The notes under the pieces were generated by a model. It was not told the origin of the DNA. It saw nothing but the letters and a program-made list of their open reading frames with translations, and searched no databases. A DNA stretch of 64,000 nucleotides, taken from contig NZ_JAJNEC010000005.1 of NCBI RefSeq assembly GCF_021044425.1, positions 682,001 through 746,000 of the forward strand, in the 5' to 3' direction. Below are positions 58,717 through 64,000 of the stretch, in pieces; position 1 is the stretch's first letter; every line of letters starts with the position of its first letter. Both the position numbers and the translations under genes were made by a program. The DNA comes from Niabella pedocola. GTDB taxonomy: Bacteria; Bacteroidota; Bacteroidia; Chitinophagales; Chitinophagaceae.

Positions 58717-60009
58717 CTATTTTATCATCTTCAGGTTGGTATCAAAATCCGTATAGTGATAGTAATTACCGGCCATCCAGAAAAGGAGCGGCCTCCGTCC
58801 CCGGCCTCTGCTAACCGCATAGGGACGTATGTTATCCACCAGCGACCGGCCGGTAACGGATACCCGTTGCGCGGTGTCCCCTGCCTTCAACTGCTCTATT
58901 TCAAACTTTCCGTTTATTTGCCGGGATAAATAGATGCTCCCGGGATTGGCATGATCCAGTACGATACCGCCCGAGTAATGGGCTTCCAGCAATTTTTTAC
59001 CGGGCTTAATGATGGTTATATAAGGGCCCGCATCCGCGATCTTTTTTGTATTCCATTGTCGCCCGTTCCATCGGGCATAATAATACTCGTGCTTTGTTTC
59101 CGAAGGATATCTTGCATAGGTAACCACGGGCCGGTTTGCGGCATCCAGTGCGATGTCCCAGATCCAGCTCCGGGCTTTTCCTGCTTCCGGGTCATATACT
59201 TTGTTCACATCGCTGATCAACACGGGCAGGTCACCAAACCCGCCGATCTTCTTCCCGTTTGTCTGGAAGAAAGCGCCCTTTTCATAATACATATGATGTA
59301 CCGAAATATCGGCGCCCTGTTTGGGATGACCATTTGTAAATAAGAAATCAATCCGCGATTTATTATCGGTGGCGTATTTTACATATTGGGGGGTATTGCG
59401 GCCGCTGTTATCGAGCAGGTTTGTTTTTTTGCTCCAGGTACTGCCATCGTCATCGCTGTAAATACAATAAATACCCGTTTCGCCCCAGGGCTGGTTGATG
59501 CCGTTTTTCCTGCGAACGATATTCCTTCCGAAAAGATAGATCCGGTTATGCTCATCCCGCAGCATAACGGGGTTCATATAGCAATATAAATTAACCGAAT
59601 CTTTCTTCAGGATCACCCGTTCTTCTTCCCAGGAGCTGATATCCTCGGGATTTACCGTTTTACGCATAAAAATATCGCCGTTGTGATGGCAATAAAATGC
59701 CAGCAGCCGGTGATCGGGCAGGAAGAGAAAAGAAGGAACGTCATGATCATCCTGCTGCAGTTTTTCATGAAGGGTATATTCCTGCATTTTATGGGTGCGC
59801 AGATCCAGCGAGCGCACCATTACATCGCCACTGCTATTGATATATCCAAAGTATACCGCCTCTTTTTTCTCCCTGTGATAGAGGGCACGGGGATCTGAAA
59901 ACCAGCACCAGGCAGCATCCGTTGCGGCCACCGTACTGCCCTCCTGCGCCTTTGCAGGTTTTGCCGGAAAAAGCAATGCCAGTAAAAAAACAAATAGACG
60001 ATAGTTCAT
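58717..60009 (-). CDS. Secreted BNR-4 beta-propeller protein, possible lyase or rhamnosidase
   Basis: I choose MNYRLFVFLLAL at 60009 (430 residues), since a clean signal peptide then ends at AKAQ; the frame opens 15 codons earlier. The core has the BNR-4 pattern AWCWFSDPRALYH, VYFGYINSSGDV, DDHDVPSFLFLPDHRLLAFY and then YCHHNGDIFMR, typical of a seven-bladed propeller with exposed His residues. Known relatives include ulvan lyases and alpha-L-rhamnosidases or lyases acting on rhamnose-glucuronate ends. The exact activity is inference. It is expressed with NagB and the SusCD pair. Confidence 0.82.
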   Translation of the reverse strand: MNYRLFVFLLALLFPAKPAKAQEGSTVAATDAAWCWFSDPRALYHREKKEAVYFGYINSSGDVMVRSLDLRTHKMQEYTLHEKLQQDDHDVPSFLFLPDHRLLAFYCHHNGDIFMRKTVNPEDISSWEEERVILKKDSVNLYCYMNPVMLRDEHNRIYLFGRNIVRRKNGINQPWGETGIYCIYSDDDGSTWSKKTNLLDNSGRNTPQYVKYATDNKSRIDFLFTNGHPKQGADISVHHMYYEKGAFFQTNGKKIGGFGDLPVLISDVNKVYDPEAGKARSWIWDIALDAANRPVVTYARYPSETKHEYYYARWNGRQWNTKKIADAGPYITIIKPGKKLLEAHYSGGIVLDHANPGSIYLSRQINGKFEIEQLKAGDTAQRVSVTGRSLVDNIRPYAVSRGRGRRPLLFWMAGNYYHYTDFDTNLKMIK

Positions 60010-60057
60010 ATAGATCATGATTCGTTGCGCGTTAACGACCGACCTCTTCCGCATCCG

Positions 60058-60840
60058 CTACTCCGGTTGCAGCAATTGTTCATCCAGCAAGCGGGCACTT
60101 TCTTCATCCAGGAACACCGATGCATTCTGATGCGTTGTTAAGATCGTAGAAGGATATAGCGGGGATAATGCTTTGTAAAACGTATTATATACCGCCTGTG
60201 CCTTTGCAGCCGATGGAACAATACAGTACAAACCGGATCCTTTCATCAATGCCGGAATGGTAAGGGTTAGTGCCGTTGCCGGTACTTCCTCCAGTAATTC
60301 AAAGCAGCCGTCGTTCACCTGCTGCTGTCTGCAAATAGCATCCAGCGCCACCACCTTCACCGTTTCACGATCTGCAAAATCAGCTACCGGAGGATCGTTG
60401 AACGCCAGGTGCCCGTTTTCACCAATGCCCAGGCAAACTACATCGATGGGGTGCTCATTGAGCAGTTCGGTATACCGGTTACATTCGGCAGCCAGGTCCT
60501 GCGCATTTCCATTTAAGTAATAAACGGCCCGGAACGGGGCTTTGGAAAACAACCGGTGTTTCAAAAAATTGCCAAACCCCTGCGGCGCATCGGCCGGCAA
60601 TCCCACATACTCGTCCATGTGAAAAGCGTTGATCCGTTCCCATTCCATATCCTGTAGCAGCAAGGCAGCCAAAAACTCGTTTTGGGAGGGTGCTGCTGCA
60701 AAAATGATATTCACCACTTCCTGCTGCCGGAGCAACTGCCCCACCTGCCGGGCTACAGCAATTGCAGCAGCCTCACCCATAGCCCCACGCGTGGAATACT
60801 TTTTTATGCGCACATTACTTTTTACTTCACCCATTTCCAT
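60058..60840 (-). CDS. NagB-family glucosamine-6-phosphate isomerase/deaminase-like protein
   Basis: The 260-residue protein has the NagB core: FHMDEYVGLP (Asp general-base region) and GIGENGHLAFNDPP. In Escherichia coli NagB this segment reads GxGNDGHIAFNEP. His is kept, but the Asp before Gly-His is Asn and the later Glu is Asp, so the ring-opening relay is altered. Further motifs CRQQQVNDGCF and ALTLTIPALMKGSG fit a known subgroup. It may deaminate GlcN-6-P or isomerise a related sugar phosphate. It starts 124 bp downstream of the transporter and 49 bp before the BNR-4 gene. Confidence 0.85.
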   Translation of the reverse strand: MEMGEVKSNVRIKKYSTRGAMGEAAAIAVARQVGQLLRQQEVVNIIFAAAPSQNEFLAALLLQDMEWERINAFHMDEYVGLPADAPQGFGNFLKHRLFSKAPFRAVYYLNGNAQDLAAECNRYTELLNEHPIDVVCLGIGENGHLAFNDPPVADFADRETVKVVALDAICRQQQVNDGCFELLEEVPATALTLTIPALMKGSGLYCIVPSAAKAQAVYNTFYKALSPLYPSTILTTHQNASVFLDEESARLLDEQLLQPE

Positions 60841-60963
60841 TTACTTCTTATTAATTGATTAAATTTTAAAGTGTCTTTCCCGTTAACCCACCATTCCTGA
60901 ACAGGGTGCATACCGGCACAACGTTTGAAAAACCCGGTACGTATGATCCCTTCCCTTTCGTTG

Positions 60964-62268
60964 CTACCAGTTCCTGAGCCGGTGCCCGCGTATCGCATAA
61001 AATATTAAATAAGCATAACAGGGAATCAGGATCCCGTATGCAACGCGGACGTTGAACACATCCGCAAAGTATCCATATACCAACGGCATGATGGCGTTGC
61101 CGCAAAGCCCCATGATCATCAGCGAAGCGCCCAGTTTTGTAAAGCGGCCCAGCCCGTCCAGCGCCAGCGGCCAGATGCCCGCCCATACCAGTGAATTTGC
61201 CAATCCCAGCAACACCAGGAACCAGATGGAGATATCGGCTTTATGTCCCAGTATGGTAACCGGTCCTTTGGCAAAAAGGATCAGTACGGACAATACCAGC
61301 CCGAGGGTCGTACATATCTTCAAAGCCGTAGCCTGACTGAAGAACCGGGGTATACAAACAATTCCGATCAAATAGCCGGTGATGGTGGCCGCCAGGGTAT
61401 ACGAGGGAAAGACCTTGGCTTCCAGCAGCTGAATGCCCATGCTTCCTGCATAATTGATGATGGTATCGATGGCGACGATCTGTGTGCCTACGTGTAAGAA
61501 AATTGCGATGGCCCCCAGCACCAGGTGCGGAAACTGGAAAATGGAGGTTTTACCCAAATTAGCCTGCGCCACGGTTCCGCTTTCCGCTTCTGTATTGATC
61601 TCGGGCAGGGGAGAATACCGCACCATGATGCCCAAAACAAAAAGCACACTGCCCACCACGGTATAGGGAATAATTACCCGGCGGATCAGCTCATCCAGTG
61701 CAGCGGCTTTCTCAACAGGAGCCATTCCGGGGATCTGCTGAAACAAGGTCGCATCTGAAGACCGGAGAATAACCGCCGCAAAAATGAGGGGAGCCAGGAT
61801 GCCGGCACCCTTATTGCAGATTCCCATAATGCTGATCCGTTGTGCAGCGCGTTCCTTTGCGCCCAATATCGTTATATAGGGATTGGCAGCGGTTTGCATG
61901 ATCGCAAGACCGGTACCCAGCAAAAAAAGCCCCGTCAAAAAAAGTCCGTAGGTACGACTCAGTGCTGCCGGTACAAACATAAAGGCACCTGCCGCCATTA
62001 CCCATAAGGCGATCATCATTCCCTTTTTAAACCCTGTGCGTTTCAGGAGATAGGACGATGGAACCGAGATCAGCAAATAGGAAATATAAAATGCCAGGGC
62101 TACGAGGTAGGATTGAAAATGGGTTAATTCGCAGGCTATTTTAAAATACGGGATCAGGATCGCATTGATCCAGGAAACAAATCCAAAAATAAAAAACAGT
62201 ACCCCTATGATCAATAACGACGTAACCGTATCTCTTTTACTTAACAGGTTCCCTTCCATTACCGGCAT
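60964..62268 (-). CDS. FucP/NagP-like sugar MFS transporter
   Basis: The 434-residue protein has about 12 membrane helices and the FGP-family pattern: VLFFIFGFVSWINAILIPYF near the N-terminus, a loop with KRTGFKKGMM, QTAANPYITILGAKERAAQR in helix 4-5, and a C-terminal ASLMIMGLCGNAIMPLVYGY. Related proteins take up fucose, glucose/galactose or N-acetylglucosamine with protons. Co-location with nagA and the NagB-like gene favours an amino sugar. It would move periplasmic monosaccharides to the cytoplasm. Confidence 0.92.
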   Translation of the reverse strand: MPVMEGNLLSKRDTVTSLLIIGVLFFIFGFVSWINAILIPYFKIACELTHFQSYLVALAFYISYLLISVPSSYLLKRTGFKKGMMIALWVMAAGAFMFVPAALSRTYGLFLTGLFLLGTGLAIMQTAANPYITILGAKERAAQRISIMGICNKGAGILAPLIFAAVILRSSDATLFQQIPGMAPVEKAAALDELIRRVIIPYTVVGSVLFVLGIMVRYSPLPEINTEAESGTVAQANLGKTSIFQFPHLVLGAIAIFLHVGTQIVAIDTIINYAGSMGIQLLEAKVFPSYTLAATITGYLIGIVCIPRFFSQATALKICTTLGLVLSVLILFAKGPVTILGHKADISIWFLVLLGLANSLVWAGIWPLALDGLGRFTKLGASLMIMGLCGNAIMPLVYGYFADVFNVRVAYGILIPCYAYLIFYAIRGHRLRNW

Positions 62269-62382
62269 TTTTATCTGAAAAAATTAATGACAAATCGCTC
62301 CCATTACCGTTCCGAAGCAGAACAGTACGCCTGGAGTTATACCCCATCCAGGTTACGCTATATGTAAACGTGCTTTACTAAT

Positions 62383-63738
62383 TTATATACGCGGTTCCCA
62401 ACCTTTTTCATAACTGCGCGTCCATAACTTCATGGCTGCTGCATCGGAGCGTATATGTCCGTTTGCAGGGTCGGTTATCAGCATTCCCGAGGTGCGCTGT
62501 GCAATGTTACCCAACTGCACCAGTAAGGTGCTTTTATACCCTTCCTGAATATCCGAATGAAGAGTAGCATTGCCCTTTATGGCTTCAAACATATTCTGAA
62601 AATGATATCCGTCCAGTTTTTCGGTAGGGTTGGACAGATCGCCGGCCTTGAACTCCGTGTTATCTTTTACTTCTTTTATCAGTTTATCATCCAACCCGTA
62701 AATGCTGTAACTATTTCCCCCGTTGATCTGCAGCGTTCCCTTCTCCCCGTAAAAAATCACCCCTACAGAAGCACCTTCGTTGAATTTACCATTGGCGCTG
62801 CGACCTTCCCAGGTGATCATGCTTTTGTTTGCAAACTCTAAGGCGATCATTTGTGTATCGGGTGTTTCCCAATCGTCTGAAAACGCAAAGGTGCCGCCAC
62901 TGGATTGCACTTTTGTGGGATAGTCTACCTGCAGGCCCCAGCGGGCCAGGTCCACCATATGCGTACCATTATTGAGGGCTTCTCCAGTACCCCAGTGCCA
63001 GAACCAATGCCAGTTATAATGGATCAGGTTATCCTTGTAAGAACGCCGGGGTGCGGGCCCCTGCCACAGGTCAAAATTGAGCCACGCAGGTACCGCGGCG
63101 GGTTTACCAACCCCGATCGGTTTACGGCTGTTGGTATACCAGGTCTTTGCAAAATAAGGCCGGCCAATAACGCCATTATGAATTTCATGGATGGCCTGGG
63201 CAACATTGGGCCAGGAACGGCGCTGGTTGCCCATCTGCAATATTTTGCCATATTTTTTTTGAGCAGCTACCAGCATCTCCCCTTCCTTTGGATTGTGACT
63301 GCAGGGCTTTTCGAGGTATACATTTTTGCCTGCCTGCATGGCCAGCAATGCCGCCGGTGCATGCCAGTGATCCGGGGTCGCTATCACCATCACATCCAGG
63401 TCCTTTTTCTCCAGCGCTTTCCTGAAATCCGGCTGGGCTACCGGTTTAAACTTCTGGATCGTTTCCAGGCGGGTAATGCATTTATCCGCTGCCCGTTGGT
63501 CTACATCGCTTACATAACGCACCACGCAATTGGGCTGTTTGGCAAAGTTGCTGGCCAGCGCAAGCCCACGGCTGTTAACCCCCATTACGCCCATATTGAA
63601 GCGTTCATTGGAACCTACAATACTCTTATAACTCCTGGCGCTAAAAGAGGGTAATATACCTCCGAAAGTTAGCGCTGCAGAACCCAGCGCCGCCTTTTTC
63701 ACAAAATCCCTTCTTGAATTGTTTTGTTGCTTATCCAT
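62383..63738 (-). CDS. Tat-exported Gfo/Idh/MocA-family oxidoreductase (second)
   Basis: The 451-residue protein has a twin-arginine signal (SRRDFVKKAALGSAALTFGG), a Rossmann start (NMGVMGVNSRGLALASNF), ATPDHWHAPAA, the catalytic LEKPCSHN (about residue 146) and a C-terminal domain with His-rich NLIHYNWHWFWHWGTGEALN. Active-site His and Lys residues are present, so it should be functional. It is not closely similar to the other Tat-exported copy and may act on another glycosidic position. It follows a third, partial family member at the right edge. Confidence 0.92.
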   Translation of the reverse strand: MDKQQNNSRRDFVKKAALGSAALTFGGILPSFSARSYKSIVGSNERFNMGVMGVNSRGLALASNFAKQPNCVVRYVSDVDQRAADKCITRLETIQKFKPVAQPDFRKALEKKDLDVMVIATPDHWHAPAALLAMQAGKNVYLEKPCSHNPKEGEMLVAAQKKYGKILQMGNQRRSWPNVAQAIHEIHNGVIGRPYFAKTWYTNSRKPIGVGKPAAVPAWLNFDLWQGPAPRRSYKDNLIHYNWHWFWHWGTGEALNNGTHMVDLARWGLQVDYPTKVQSSGGTFAFSDDWETPDTQMIALEFANKSMITWEGRSANGKFNEGASVGVIFYGEKGTLQINGGNSYSIYGLDDKLIKEVKDNTEFKAGDLSNPTEKLDGYHFQNMFEAIKGNATLHSDIQEGYKSTLLVQLGNIAQRTSGMLITDPANGHIRSDAAAMKLWTRSYEKGWEPRI

Positions 63739-63778
63739 AAAATAATTTTATTCCCTGTTCCGTTGCCTGCAGGGTTGG

Positions 63779-64000
63779 TTAAATGTATTTTTTCAATAAA
63801 AGGGTCATATCTACCGGGTTACCGCCGCCTTTTTTGCTTAAGTCGGCGGCTTCCATAAATGCCATGATCTCCAGTGTTTCTGCTTCCGGAACGGGTGCAT
63901 TGCCGGTTTCAAAAAAACGTACGATCTCCATCAGCAAAGGATCATAGCCGGCAAAGGGGCCCAACACCAACTGATTGGTTGCGCCAAATACGGTACCGCC
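63779..64000 (-). CDS. C-terminal end of a third Gfo/Idh/MocA-family protein (partial)
   Basis: The frame is open to the right edge and ends at 63779. Only about 73 residues are visible. The pattern EIVRFFETGNAPVPEAETLE, then IMAFMEAADLSKKGGGNPVDM, matches the C-terminus of Gfo/Idh/MocA proteins, where EETLEI.AFMEAAD is common. Signal and catalytic motifs lie outside the window. It stands 40 bp before the second Tat-exported member, so the pair is probably co-transcribed. Confidence 0.75.
   Translation of the reverse strand, partial: GGTVFGATNQLVLGPFAGYDPLLMEIVRFFETGNAPVPEAETLEIMAFMEAADLSKKGGGNPVDMTLLLKKYI

Noticed and set aside
60866..61186. A 106-codon frame at the end of the MFS transporter gene, considered as a frameshifted C-terminus
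   Set aside because: The transporter ends normally at 60964 with full family length; the other frame shows no transporter features.

Overview
The window looks like a chromosomal segment from a Bacteroidota bacterium, most likely family Chitinophagaceae. The support is: two SusC/SusD pairs, lipoprotein signal peptides ending in Cys followed by polar residues, Bacteroidota-type promoters (TTTG, about 20 nt, TAnnTTTG), a 1431-residue RpoC, and secreted Gfo/Idh/MocA proteins with Tat signals. Nearly all genes lie on the minus strand, so transcription mostly runs from high to low coordinates.

Region 1 (1-30.6 kb) is a housekeeping block with an unusual order. In the direction of transcription it runs: gapA and pgk; three small membrane or secreted-protein genes including a DgkA-type kinase; rplK-rplA-rplJ-rplL; an accessory insert of about 6 kb (a broken GxxExxY gene with flanking repeats, a ComEA-like helix-hairpin-helix protein on the plus strand, a 1195-residue secreted adhesin and a small companion with odd membrane segments); rpoB-rpoC; a lipoprotein and a methyltransferase; tRNA-Thr, tRNA-Tyr, tRNA-Gly, tRNA-Thr, tuf, tRNA-Trp, secE, nusG; then an OmpH/Skp-like protein and an amino-acid permease. 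The usual bacterial order is tuf-secE-nusG-rplKAJL-rpoBC. Here the tuf-secE-nusG part lies downstream of rpoBC, and rplL is separated from rpoB.

Region 2 (30.7-39 kb) is a mosaic of small units: a plus-strand tRNA-Glu with a textbook promoter and terminator, an M57-type metalloprotease lipoprotein, an AraC regulator beside two short-chain dehydrogenases, DUF1905 and VOC proteins, and a lipoprotein hydrolase preceded by a perfect 19-bp inverted repeat. Its long non-coding gaps hold decayed or duplicated sequence.

Region 3 (39-64 kb, continuing past the right edge) is a co-directional polysaccharide-utilisation-like locus. It has nagA, two alpha/beta-hydrolase esterases, a PQQ-type sugar dehydrogenase fused to cytochrome c, a CE7-type acetyl esterase, two Tat-exported Gfo/Idh/MocA oxidoreductases plus a third partial one, two SusC/SusD pairs, a right-handed beta-helix protein, a BNR-4 beta-propeller protein, a NagB-family protein with altered active-site residues, and a FucP/NagP-like sugar transporter. 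No classical glycoside hydrolase is visible. The inferred logic is: outer-membrane capture by SusCD, de-esterification, oxidative or eliminative cleavage in the periplasm, uptake through the MFS porter, and amino-sugar phosphate processing by NagA and NagB.
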